From the NCBI GenBank assembly GCA_023228645.1, contig JALOAT010000002.1, forward strand, positions 124,001-188,000: DNA of 64,000 nt, written 5' to 3'. This stretch comes from Gammaproteobacteria bacterium. GTDB lineage: Bacteria > Pseudomonadota > Gammaproteobacteria > Thiohalomonadales > Thiohalomonadaceae. The notes below the pieces were generated by a model, which ran no database searches, was not told the origin of the DNA, and saw only the letters and a program-made list of their open reading frames with translations. This document shows positions 46,317 through 55,260 of this stretch, piece after piece; the first letter of the stretch is position 1; the number at the start of each line of letters is the position of its first letter. The position numbers and the translations under genes were made by a program.

Positions 46317-48287
46317 CCCGGCCACCAGCAGTACCCCATCCGGTCGTTTGAGTTCAACCGCTGCCTGCGCCAGATCGGTGGCGAGCGCCTTGCGCGCCGA
46401 CTCGAAGCCATCGGTGGTACGCGGCAGCACCAGACCCGGGAGAGGACGATGGGCGTCCAGCGTGCTGGCGGTGCCGATCCACAGCGGTTGAGCACCGGGC
46501 GCCAGCCGCACTCCGCTGTCCCACAGGCGCAGCGCCAGCAGGCGTCCGGCGGAGCGCTTCACCAACAGCAGACGCTCGTGACGGCCATCGTGCACCTGCG
46601 GTAACAGCGGCAGGGTTTCCAGCGGCCCACCGCCGAACCAGCGTAGCCAGTTGAGCGCATCCAGCGGCGCGCTCACGCGCCAGCCCTGTTTGCCAAGCGT
46701 CGCCGCCAGCCATGCCAATTCACCGGCGTATTGCGCGTTGAGCGGGTGATCCGCTCGCCCGCGCAGGTCTTCGCGCGCCGCGGGCAGTGACCGCCAGTCC
46801 TCCGCCCACCACTCGGCGCGCGGGAGGGAGGTGATGGCCGGCGTGATCCGGTAGCGCTGCAACTCGCCGGCAAAGTTGTACGGGATGTGCAGCGTGGCAC
46901 CCAGGGCCAGGGTGGCGGAGGCCGCCAGCACCAGACCCCGCCACGATAGGGCGGCGGCCGGGTGCCTGCGATAGGCGATGCCGAGCAGGGCCACCCACGC
47001 CAGGCCGAGGCTCAGCCCGGCCAGTACGTCCGACAGCCAGTGCACGCCCAGGTACAGGCGCGAAAAAGCGATGAGCGCGATGAACGGCGCCGCCACGGCG
47101 TAGGCCAGCCAGCGCCGCGCGGGCGGGAGCTCGCGCGCCACCAGGACGGCGAGGAAGCCGTACACCACGGTCGAGGAGGTGGCATGGCCGCTTGGAAATG
47201 CAAAGGCGCTCGCCCCACTGTACACATCCGCCGGTCGTGCCACTGCCGTGGTCAGTTTGACCACCTGGATCAGCGCCTGGGCAAACGCCGCCGCGGCCAG
47301 CCAGTGCAGCGCGGCGCTCCAGCGCCGGTGCACCAGCAGCCAGGCGAGGATGACGATGAATACTGCGAGCAGGACCTGCCAATCACCCAATTGCGTCACG
47401 GCCACCATCAGAGCGTCCATCCACGGGGTGCGCAGCCACTGGAGGGCGTGGTAGACGGCGTTGTCCAGCGCCATGAGGTCGCGGCTCGCACCCGCCTCGT
47501 CGAGCAGTTCGATGAATGCCGCGGTGGACAGGATCAGCGTACCTGCCAGTAACAGGAGTCCACCGGTCTCGTGTTGTTGGGGGTCGAGCAGCGCCCGCGG
47601 AATGCGTCCCGCCCGCGGATGATTGCGCGCGAACGTCAGTGCGCGCTGGATGAGCGACTGGGTGCGCGGCTGCATGAACCGCCAGGTCGCGCGCGCCGCC
47701 CACACCGCCAGCACCACCAGCGCAGTGAGTGCCAGCACCAGCAGCACCAGGCGGGTGGCGACTTCCGCAGCGAGGCCGAGCGAGGCCCCGAACACCACGC
47801 CCGGCAGCAGGTAGGCGGGAGCCCAAAGCAACGCAGAAAACACATTGATGGCGAAAAAACGTGGCACCGGCATGTCCATCATGCCGGCCACCGCAGGAAT
47901 CACCGGTCGAATGGGGCCGACGAAGCGGCCCATCAGCACGCTCTTGTCGCCGTGGTTGTGGAAGAAGGCGATGGCCGTGTCGAGCCATTGGGGATGGGCG
48001 CGAAAGGGCCAGCGCGCGGCGAGCCCGCCGTGGAAGCGCCGCCCTAGCCAAAAACTCACCCCGTCACCGGCAATCGCGCCCGCCACCGCCCAGCCGCACA
48101 TGGGCCAGAACGGCAGTGCGCCCGCACCGATGACCGCCCCGGCCGCGAACATGAGGACCGCGCCGGGCATGAACAGGCCGACCACCGCCAGCGATTCCAG
48201 GCAGGCGATGGCGAACACCGCCGCACCGGCGAGTCCCGGGTGGGCGGAAAGCCAGTGAAGCAGGGCATCGAGCGGGAGCCAGTCCAT
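46182..48287 (-). CDS. Fused DedA-family / PAP2-family membrane phosphatase with LssY-like C-terminus
   Basis: The 701-residue protein has three parts. Residues 1-210 are DedA-like, including GRFVGPIRPVIPAVAGMMDMP. Residues about 230-440 are a PAP2 phosphatase with the KLTTAVARP, PSGHA and SRLYLGVHWLSD active-site motifs. About 250 further residues form an LssY-type soluble domain. It likely dephosphorylates undecaprenyl or phosphatidyl phosphates. The final roughly 45 residues are read antisense through the LON gene and look like an accidental extension past the normal domain end. Confidence 0.86.
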   Translation of the reverse strand: MDWLPLDALLHWLSAHPGLAGAAVFAIACLESLAVVGLFMPGAVLMFAAGAVIGAGALPFWPMCGWAVAGAIAGDGVSFWLGRRFHGGLAARWPFRAHPQWLDTAIAFFHNHGDKSVLMGRFVGPIRPVIPAVAGMMDMPVPRFFAINVFSALLWAPAYLLPGVVFGASLGLAAEVATRLVLLVLALTALVVLAVWAARATWRFMQPRTQSLIQRALTFARNHPRAGRIPRALLDPQQHETGGLLLLAGTLILSTAAFIELLDEAGASRDLMALDNAVYHALQWLRTPWMDALMVAVTQLGDWQVLLAVFIVILAWLLVHRRWSAALHWLAAAAFAQALIQVVKLTTAVARPADVYSGASAFAFPSGHATSSTVVYGFLAVLVARELPPARRWLAYAVAAPFIALIAFSRLYLGVHWLSDVLAGLSLGLAWVALLGIAYRRHPAAALSWRGLVLAASATLALGATLHIPYNFAGELQRYRITPAITSLPRAEWWAEDWRSLPAAREDLRGRADHPLNAQYAGELAWLAATLGKQGWRVSAPLDALNWLRWFGGGPLETLPLLPQVHDGRHERLLLVKRSAGRLLALRLWDSGVRLAPGAQPLWIGTASTLDAHRPLPGLVLPRTTDGFESARKALATDLAQAAVELKRPDGVLLVAGSGEFAQFDHGPQALEPLDGVVQLQQQLLLWQRDGQQFREARADP

Positions 48288-48401
48288 CGCGAAAATTCTA
48301 ACCTGCTATGCGCCGTCGCCGGCCGTTCTGGGATATCTTCAGCGCTCAACGTGACGCCCGGATAAGGGCGCAGCTCATCAATCACTGAGGGGGAGTCAGT
48401 C

Positions 48402-49676
48402 TTGAAGCTCGAAACCATTGCCGTCCACGGCGGCTACAGCCCGGATCCGACCACCAAGTCCGTGGCCGTGCCCATTTACCAGACCACGTCCTACGCCTTC
48501 GACGATACCCAGCACGGTGCGGACCTCTTCGACCTGAAGGTGCCGGGCAACATCTACACGCGCATCATGAACCCGACCAATGCGGTGCTGGAGCAGCGCG
48601 TGGCGGCGATGGAGGGCGGTGTGGGCGCGCTGGCGGTGGCCTCGGGCATGGCGGCGATCACCTACGCCATCCAGACCCTCGCCCAGGCCGGCGACAACAT
48701 CGTCACCACCAGCAGGCTCTACGGCGGCACCTACAACCTGTTCGCGCACACCCTGCCGCGCTTCGGCATCGAGGTGCGCTTTGCCGCCCATGACGACGTC
48801 GCCGGCATCGCCGCGCTTATCGACGCCAGCACCAAGGCGGTGTATTGCGAGTCCATCGGCAATCCGGCAGGCAACATCGTCGACGTGGCCGCGCTGGCCG
48901 AGGCCGCCCACGCGCGCGGTGTGCCGCTCATCGTCGACAACACCGTGGCGACGCCGTGTTTGTGGCGCCCTTTCGACCACGGTGCCGACATCGTGGTGCA
49001 TGCGCTCACCAAGTACATGGGCGGCCACGGCAACAGCATCGCCGGCGTGGTGGTTGACTCGGGCAAGTTCGATTGGGCCGCACACGCCGATCGCTTCCCG
49101 CTGCTCACCACGCCCGATCGCTCCTACCATGGCGTGAACTACGTGGAGACCTTCGGTCCCGCCGCCTTCATCGCCCGCTGCCGCGTGGTGCCGTTGCGCA
49201 ACATGGGCGCGGCGCTCTCGCCGTTCAATGCCTTCCTGGTGTTGCAGGGCATCGAGACCCTGGCGCTACGCATGGAGCGCCACTGTGAGAACACCCAGCG
49301 CGTGGCGGAATACCTCAAGACCCACCCGCAGGTCTCCTGGGTCAATTACGGCGGTCTGCCCGACAGTCCCGACCATGCGCTGGCGCAGAAGTACATGGCC
49401 GGCCGCGCCTCGGGCATCCTCTCGTTCGGCATCAAGGGCGGCCGCGAGGCCGGCGCGAAATTCATCGACGCGCTGAAGCTCATCGTGCGCCTGGTGAACA
49501 TCGGCGACGCCAAGTCACTGGCCTGCCACCCGGCCACCACCACCCATCGTCAGCTCAGCGACGAGGAGCTGAAGGCGGCGGGTGTGTCGGCCGACATGGT
49601 GCGCCTGTCCATCGGCATCGAACATATCGACGACATCCTGGCCGACGTGGAGCAGGCATTGGCGGCGGCGAAATAA
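48402..49676 (+). CDS. metY: O-acetylhomoserine sulfhydrylase (MetY type)
   Basis: This PLP enzyme makes homocysteine from O-acetylhomoserine and sulfide, linking sulfide to methionine synthesis. The 424-residue protein has the Cys/Met-metabolism family pattern: YTRIMNPTNAVLEQRVAAMEGG near residue 52, an IVDNTVATPCLWRP block, and the PLP lysine in VVHALTKYMGGHG near residue 206. The start is TTG at 48402, with GAGGGGGAG just upstream, since no ATG or GTG gives the family N-terminus. Confidence 0.93.
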   Translation: MKLETIAVHGGYSPDPTTKSVAVPIYQTTSYAFDDTQHGADLFDLKVPGNIYTRIMNPTNAVLEQRVAAMEGGVGALAVASGMAAITYAIQTLAQAGDNIVTTSRLYGGTYNLFAHTLPRFGIEVRFAAHDDVAGIAALIDASTKAVYCESIGNPAGNIVDVAALAEAAHARGVPLIVDNTVATPCLWRPFDHGADIVVHALTKYMGGHGNSIAGVVVDSGKFDWAAHADRFPLLTTPDRSYHGVNYVETFGPAAFIARCRVVPLRNMGAALSPFNAFLVLQGIETLALRMERHCENTQRVAEYLKTHPQVSWVNYGGLPDSPDHALAQKYMAGRASGILSFGIKGGREAGAKFIDALKLIVRLVNIGDAKSLACHPATTTHRQLSDEELKAAGVSADMVRLSIGIEHIDDILADVEQALAAAK

Positions 49677-49706
49677 CGCGCTTGTCAACTGGCACGAGAC
49701 ATCACT

Positions 49707-49777
49707 CGTCATTCGGGCGCAAGCCGGAATCCATTTTCATACGCTGGCATGGACCCCGGCTTCCGCCGGGGTGACGG
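49707..49777. repeat. REP-like element, family C copy 3
   Basis: CGGGCGCAAGCCGGAATCC faces GGACCCCGGCTTCCGCCGGGG across about 20 nt and ends in GTGACG. It is the best preserved copy of the element also seen twice near 16.1-16.3 kb. It lies between metY and the rhodanese gene. Confidence 0.75.
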
Positions 49778-49938
49778 AATCTTCGCCGGGTATACGAAAG
49801 TTCTAAGGCAATACGTTTTTCTGTGGCCCATCGTGTGACTCGTTTCACATTCCCGGAATGGGTTGTCGAGCCCTCCAAGGGGGGGCGGACCATCGCTGGG
49901 TTAGTATCCGGGCACAAGAAAAACATGAGGAACTCTAC

Positions 49939-50760
49939 GTGCCCTTTTTCCACCATTCCATTCCCGTACGTTGGCTTGCCCTGTTGTGCCTGCTGCCCGC
50001 AGACCTCGCCGCGGCGGAGGAGGGTTTCGATGGCCGCCGACTGTTTCCTTCGGTGACCTGGATCAGTCTTGATGAACTGCACGCACGGCTCGACAGCGTC
50101 GAGCTCGTCGACGTGCGTTCCAACTATGAATACGAGACGCTGCACATCGCAGATGCACAGAATTTCCCGCTGGGCGAGCGTGATTTTGGCAACCAGGTGC
50201 GAGCCCTGCGCGCCGCATCGCACAAGCCCATCGTGTTTTACTGCAATGGCCGTTCGTGCATGAAATCCTATGAGGCCGTGCTGACGGCACAGAAGGAAGG
50301 GGTGCAGGATGTGCTCTCCTACGATGCAGGCGTGTTCGACTGGGTGAAACGGTTTCCGGCGCAAAGCGTGATGCTCGGCGAATCGCCCGTGGACCCGGCG
50401 CGGCTCATCGACAAGGAAAGGTTCGCCGCACACTCACTCACGCCGGCGGCGTTCGAGCAGCGCATCGGCGCTGGCGCCATCGTGCTCGACATACGTGATC
50501 AATATCAGCAGGAGGGCACGACGCTGTTTCCGGCGGTGCAGACGTCCGTGCCGCTCGACAACAAAGCCTTGAAACGTTACGTGGAACAAGCAAAGCGCGA
50601 GAACAAAACCTTGCTCATCTACGACGCCGGCGGGCAGCAGGTACGCTGGCTGCAGTACTACCTCGAAGCTGAACACGTGCCCGCATACTTCTTCATGCAG
50701 GGCGGCGCCAAGGGCTATTACGACAGCATGATTGCCGACCTGGTAGGCAGTAAGCACTGA
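49939..50760 (+). CDS. Exported tandem rhodanese-domain protein
   Basis: The 273-residue protein has an N-terminal signal-like segment (RWLALLCLLPADLAAAEE) and two rhodanese domains. The first (about residues 45-140) has an active-site loop CNGRSC and should carry sulfane sulfur. The second (about 165-265) has Asp instead of Cys (YDAGGQQ) and is probably structural. The start is GTG with AGGA upstream. A periplasmic sulfurtransferase fits the sulfur-oxidising lifestyle. Confidence 0.8.
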   Translation: MPFFHHSIPVRWLALLCLLPADLAAAEEGFDGRRLFPSVTWISLDELHARLDSVELVDVRSNYEYETLHIADAQNFPLGERDFGNQVRALRAASHKPIVFYCNGRSCMKSYEAVLTAQKEGVQDVLSYDAGVFDWVKRFPAQSVMLGESPVDPARLIDKERFAAHSLTPAAFEQRIGAGAIVLDIRDQYQQEGTTLFPAVQTSVPLDNKALKRYVEQAKRENKTLLIYDAGGQQVRWLQYYLEAEHVPAYFFMQGGAKGYYDSMIADLVGSKH

Positions 50761-50775
50761 AGGTGAACAGAGCAC

Positions 50776-50878
50776 CGACCAGTGGGGTCAGCGACCAGTG
50801 GGGTCAGAGTCATTGAATCAGTCGTGACCAGTCGTTCAATTGACTCTGACCCCACTGGTTCGTGACCCCACTGGTTCG
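50776..50878. repeat. Long inverted repeat of GGGGTCAGAGTC type, family D
   Basis: The left arm (50776-50817) contains two tandem GACCAGTGGGGTCAG words, and the right arm (50835-50878) is their inverted copy with only small differences. The loop is about 17 nt. It sits between convergent genes and may serve as a terminator for both. The TGGGGTCAGAGTC word is widespread in proteobacterial intergenic palindromes linked to REP-associated transposases (from memory). No transposase is in the window. Confidence 0.75.
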
Positions 50879-50890
50879 CTGGTGCGCGGA

Positions 50891-51523
50891 CTACTGGGTC
50901 AGGAAGGGGTTGCTGCGGCGTTCTTCGCCGAAGGTAGAGGTGGGGCCGTGGCCCGGCACGAAGCTGACGTCGTCACCCAGCGGGAGCAGCTTCTCTTTGA
51001 TCGAATGCATCAGTGCCCCATGGTCGCCGCGCGGAAAATCGGTGCGGCCGATGGAGCCGTGGAACAGCACGTCGCCCACGAAGGCGACGCGGGCGGTGCG
51101 CGCGAACAGTACCACGTGGCCCGGCGTGTGGCCGGGGCAGTGAATGACGTCCAGTTTCAGGTGGCCGATGGTCACCTCGTCACCGTCCGCCAGCCAGCGA
51201 TCGGGTAAGAACGGTTCGACAGGCGGGAAGCCGAAGTGCGCCGCCTGCTGCCCCAGCGCCTCCAGCCAGAACGCATCATCGGCGTGCGGACCTTCCACGG
51301 GGACGCCGAGCCGGCGGGCGAGGGTACCCGCCGCGCCCACGTGATCCAGGTGGCCGTGCGTGAGCACCAAACGTTCGATGGTCACGCCCTCGCGTTCTGC
51401 GCCGGCGATCAGCTCGTCCTCGTCACCCCCCGGATCGATCAGCGCCGCGCGCCGCGTGGCGTCGCACCACACCAGCGAACAGTTCTGCTGGAAGGCCGTG
51501 ACCGGGATGATGCGGTAGTGCAT
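50891..51523 (-). CDS. Metallo-beta-lactamase-fold hydrolase (glyoxalase II-like)
   Basis: The 210-residue enzyme shows the metal motif THGHLDHVG (His56, His58, Asp60, His61), the later CPGHTPGH, FVGDVLF and PGHGP ligands. It fits the YcbL/GloB-like subgroup that hydrolyses thioesters such as S-lactoylglutathione. The start lies 1 bp after the hemL stop (TGACATG), implying coupled translation. Confidence 0.88.
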   Translation of the reverse strand: MHYRIIPVTAFQQNCSLVWCDATRRAALIDPGGDEDELIAGAEREGVTIERLVLTHGHLDHVGAAGTLARRLGVPVEGPHADDAFWLEALGQQAAHFGFPPVEPFLPDRWLADGDEVTIGHLKLDVIHCPGHTPGHVVLFARTARVAFVGDVLFHGSIGRTDFPRGDHGALMHSIKEKLLPLGDDVSFVPGHGPTSTFGEERRSNPFLTQ

Positions 51524-51524
51524 G

Positions 51525-52808
51525 TCAGATCCGCGCCAGCACCCGCGCCGCGGCGGTGATGGTGTCGTCCAGGTCCTGCCGGGAGTGAGCCGCCGAGACG
51601 AACCCCGCCTCGTAGGCCGACGGCGCCAGGTACACGCCCTCGTCGAGCATGCCATGGAAGAAACGCTTGAAGCGTTCGGCGTCGCAGCGGCTTACCGCCT
51701 GGCCGTAACTGGTGATCTTGTCCTCGGTGGTGAAGAATAGTCCGAACATGCCGCCCACATGATTTTCGCTCATGGGCACGCCGGCACTCTTGGCCGCGGC
51801 CATGAGGCCGTTCACCAGGTAGTCGGTCTTTTCCGCCAGCGCCGCGTAGAAACCGGGCTCGCGCACGAGCGCCAGGGTGGCGAGACCGGCGGCCATGGCC
51901 ACCGGATTGCCCGACAGCGTGCCGGCCTGATACACGGGGCCGAGCGGTGCGATCTTTTCCATGATGGCGCGCTTGCCGCCGAAGGCGCCCACCGGCATGC
52001 CGCCGCCCACCACCTTGCCGAGGGTGGTGAGGTCCGGAACGATGCCGTAGTGCGCCTGCGCGCCGCCCAGGGCGACGCGGAAGCCGGTCATCACCTCGTC
52101 GAAGATCAGCACGGTGCCGTGTTCATCGCACACCTCGCGCAGGCCTTCGAGAAAACCGGGCACCGGCGGGATGCAGTTCATGTTGCCGGCCACCGGCTCG
52201 ACGATGATGCAGGCGATCTGGTCACCCACCTTCGCGAAGGTATCGCGCACAGCGGCGAGGTCGTTGTAGGGCAGGGTCAGGGTGTGCTCGGCGAGGGCCG
52301 CCGGTACGCCCGGGCTGCTCGGCACGCCGAGGGTGAGTGCGCCGGAGCCGGCCTTCACCAGCAGCGCATCGGAATGGCCGTGATAACAGCCCTCGAATTT
52401 CACGATCGTGTCGCGGCCCGTGTGGCCGCGGGCGAGGCGGATGGCCGACATGGTGGCCTCGGTGCCGGAGCTGACCATGCGCACCAAGTCCATCGAAGGC
52501 ACCAACTCGCACAGCAGGTCGGCCATGACGGTCTCGCGCACCGAGGGTGCACCGAAGGACAGGCCATCGGCCGCCGTGTCCTGCACTGCCTTCACCACCG
52601 CCGGATGGGCATGGCCGACGATGGCCGGGCCCCACGAGCCCACGTAATCGATGTAGCGCCGCCCCTCTTCGCTCCACAGATAAGGCCCGTTGACGCGTTT
52701 GACGAACACCGGGTCGCCGCCCACACCGCGGAACGCCCGCACGGGGGAATTTACACCGCCCGGGATGTGTTGCTGGGCGGCGGTGAAGAGGTTTTGCGAG
52801 TTTTGCAT
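51525..52808 (-). CDS. hemL: Glutamate-1-semialdehyde 2,1-aminomutase
   Basis: HemL makes 5-aminolevulinate, the haem precursor, by the C5 pathway. The 427-residue PLP enzyme shows GSWGPAIVGHAHP near residue 50, VSSGTEATMSAIRLARG near residue 122, IFDEVMTGFR and the PLP-lysine block TTLGKVVGGGMPVGAFGG. Haem supply matches the many c-type cytochromes in the window. The stop is 1 bp from the metallo-hydrolase start. Confidence 0.97.
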   Translation of the reverse strand: MQNSQNLFTAAQQHIPGGVNSPVRAFRGVGGDPVFVKRVNGPYLWSEEGRRYIDYVGSWGPAIVGHAHPAVVKAVQDTAADGLSFGAPSVRETVMADLLCELVPSMDLVRMVSSGTEATMSAIRLARGHTGRDTIVKFEGCYHGHSDALLVKAGSGALTLGVPSSPGVPAALAEHTLTLPYNDLAAVRDTFAKVGDQIACIIVEPVAGNMNCIPPVPGFLEGLREVCDEHGTVLIFDEVMTGFRVALGGAQAHYGIVPDLTTLGKVVGGGMPVGAFGGKRAIMEKIAPLGPVYQAGTLSGNPVAMAAGLATLALVREPGFYAALAEKTDYLVNGLMAAAKSAGVPMSENHVGGMFGLFFTTEDKITSYGQAVSRCDAERFKRFFHGMLDEGVYLAPSAYEAGFVSAAHSRQDLDDTITAAARVLARI

Positions 52809-53221
52809 GGGTATCGATCTTTCTTCTTGAATCTACGGAAGTGTCGCCGGTAGGTGGGCCGTCGAGCGTCCAGGGCGGGCCGGCGAGGCCTTGCCCATCA
52901 TACGCCCAAGCGGCTTGCAGGTTCGGCGTCAGCCCTGCCGAGTGCCCGTTGTCCGGCCATAAGGGCGTTCCGGATTGTAGGCACCACCCTGCGAGGGGAC
53001 AAGGCGAGCACATCGCCATTCGGTTACAGACGTATGGCCGAATGTACGCGGCGCAGATGTGTCTTTTCCCTGGTCGACTGCGGCAAATCACCTGTTATCA
53101 CCTTCCTTTGGCGCTCCGCAGCTATTCCCTTCAATGACTTATGGGTGGCATAGATATTGCCATTCCATCGATGTTTTCCCCGCGTCGCAAGGAGGCGTTG
53201 CCTAGCCATGAAACATCGTCG
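52809..53221. other. Divergent intergenic region between hemL and the TonB receptor cluster
   Basis: About 413 bp hold the promoters of hemL and of the six-gene cluster. No cobalamin, molybdenum-cofactor or other known riboswitch was recognised. An AAGGAGG site at about 53190 is followed by a five-codon frame MKHRR (53208-53225) whose TGA overlaps the receptor ATG. ATTCGG...CCGAAT forms a short inverted repeat near 53020. Confidence 0.5.
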
Positions 53222-55237
53222 ATGAGACCCATGATGATCTACGCGCGCCTCACCCACATCTCCTGTCTGATTCCCAGCCTCTTCATCATCGCTTCCGGCG
53301 CTCAGGCACAAACCACTGATGAAAGTGCTGCACCGCCGGACCACCCCTTGATTTCCGTTACCGCGACGCGGATGGCCTCCGAACTCCAGGACACCACGGC
53401 CGCAGTCACCGTGGTCGGCAAGCAGGAACTGGACACCATCAAGTTCACCAGCGCCACCACCGAGCTCATGAAGCGGATCCCGGGCTACAGCATGATCCGC
53501 AACCTGCGCATTCCCAGCGGCCGCAATTACACCATCAACCTGGTCGACGGCCTGGCCACGCGCGCGGCCTTCGGCACCGGCACCATCTCGGGCGCGGAAG
53601 ACACCAACACCTTCGACATCGAACGGGTGGAGGTGGTGCGCGGGCCCGCCTCCGCGCTCTATGGCAGTAACGCCCTCGGTGGCGTAATCAACGTCATCAC
53701 CCGCGAGCCGCCGCTTGATCCGGAATACCGCGTATGGGGTGAACTGGGTGAGCACCAGCGCCGGCGTGGCGGCGTTTCGGCCGCGGGTACCCACGGCGCG
53801 GTGGGTTATTTCGCCGACGCCAATTTCCTCGACACCGACGGCTGGCAGGACCGCACCGCGCGTCGTCGGCGCGCCGCCAGCGGGAAGCTCCAGTTTGCGC
53901 CGGACCTCCAGTCCAGCGTGACGGTCCGCGCCGAATACCTGGACAACTTCCAGGAGGACCCGGGCTCGCTGAGCGAGGCGCAGTTCAAGAGCGACTGGCG
54001 CCAGGCGGCGGTGCTGGATGCCTACAACGACGAGGAATCCGTGTCCGGCACCGTCAAGTACGAGCGCCAGATGAACTCCCGTTCCGCCTTCGACATCTCC
54101 TACGGCGTCAGGAACAGCCAGACCGAGGGTACGCCTTCCTACAGCGCCACCGGCGGGATCAGCAGCAACGACGTGGTGAATCACAACCTGGTCGCGCTGT
54201 ACCGGCAGGACTTCGAAGCCAGCCGTTCGCAACTGATCACCGGCCTGGACCTGCTGCACAGCGCCCTGGACACCACCACCTTCGAGGGGCGCACCACGTC
54301 CAGCGCCATAGCCCAGCAGTTCGACGTGACCGCCGTCGGCACCTCGCCGTTCATTCAATACGAGATCGCCCCGCTCGAGCGCCTGCGCCTGTCGCTCGGT
54401 GCGCGCTACGACCGCATCGAGTACTCCGCCGAGGGTCACAAGACCTCGCGCGGGACCACCACCCGCTTCGACGAATCCAAGACCTTCGGCCACGTGAGCC
54501 CCAAGGCGGGCGCCAGTGTCGACCTCGATCCGCACAACACCGCCTGGGTCGGTTACGGGCAGGGCTTCGTGGTGCCGAGCCGTACCCATCTGTTCGTGGG
54601 CGGTCGTGGCTACGACCCCAACCCGGATCTCGATCCTGAACGGGCCGAAAACGTGGAAGTTGGCCTGCGCGGCCGGTTTCCGGCCAGCCGCTTCACCTAC
54701 GACGTGGCCCTTTACCGCACCACCATCACCGACATGCTGGTGGAAAACGAGCACCTGGAGAAATACGTCAACGCAGGCGAGGTGCGGGTCCAGGGCGTGG
54801 AGACCTTGCTGGGTTGGCAGCCGCACGACCACTGGCGCCTGGATGTGGCGCACACCTACGCCGACAACCGCTACCTCGACTACGTGGACGGCAGTGACGA
54901 CCTGAGCGGCAATACCCTTCAGGCCTCGCCCAAGCATCACCTGGACACCCGCCTCACCTGGATGCCGGTCACCGGACTCGCCGCCGAGCTGGAGTGGAAC
55001 ACCATCACTGAGTACTACACCAGCGACAGCAACGACGACCCGGCCGGCAAGGCCGACCGGCCCGATCTGTTCCACCTGCGCGTCACCTGGACCGGCGCGC
55101 ACTGGTCCTGGTGGGCGCACGTGTTGAACCTCACCGACGAGAAGTACGCCGAACGGGTGAGCTACGGCACGGACGGTCGTGAGTATGACGTGGGTCTCCC
55201 GCGCACGTTCTACGCCGGGCTTTCCTACCAGTGGTAG
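53222..55237 (+). CDS. TonB-dependent outer-membrane receptor
   Basis: The 671-residue protein has a signal peptide (cleavage near AQA-Q, about residue 28) and a TonB-box-like HPLISVTATR. A plug domain follows with VRGPASALYGSNALGGVINVITR, then a barrel of alternating aromatic strands ending in LSYQW, the usual terminal aromatic. The ligand is not evident; no haem- or siderophore-specific motif was seen. Starts at 53222, 53231 and 53234 are all possible. It opens a tightly packed cluster with Fe-S reductase genes, so it may import the substrate or metal that this system uses. Confidence 0.93.
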   Translation: MRPMMIYARLTHISCLIPSLFIIASGAQAQTTDESAAPPDHPLISVTATRMASELQDTTAAVTVVGKQELDTIKFTSATTELMKRIPGYSMIRNLRIPSGRNYTINLVDGLATRAAFGTGTISGAEDTNTFDIERVEVVRGPASALYGSNALGGVINVITREPPLDPEYRVWGELGEHQRRRGGVSAAGTHGAVGYFADANFLDTDGWQDRTARRRRAASGKLQFAPDLQSSVTVRAEYLDNFQEDPGSLSEAQFKSDWRQAAVLDAYNDEESVSGTVKYERQMNSRSAFDISYGVRNSQTEGTPSYSATGGISSNDVVNHNLVALYRQDFEASRSQLITGLDLLHSALDTTTFEGRTTSSAIAQQFDVTAVGTSPFIQYEIAPLERLRLSLGARYDRIEYSAEGHKTSRGTTTRFDESKTFGHVSPKAGASVDLDPHNTAWVGYGQGFVVPSRTHLFVGGRGYDPNPDLDPERAENVEVGLRGRFPASRFTYDVALYRTTITDMLVENEHLEKYVNAGEVRVQGVETLLGWQPHDHWRLDVAHTYADNRYLDYVDGSDDLSGNTLQASPKHHLDTRLTWMPVTGLAAELEWNTITEYYTSDSNDDPAGKADRPDLFHLRVTWTGAHWSWWAHVLNLTDEKYAERVSYGTDGREYDVGLPRTFYAGLSYQW

Positions 55238-55260
55238 TCGGCCCCATGAGGAGACTTTCG

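Noticed and set aside
52809..53221. A cobalamin riboswitch upstream of the TonB receptor
   Set aside because: TonB receptors such as btuB often have one, but the conserved B12-box and core segments are not present here.
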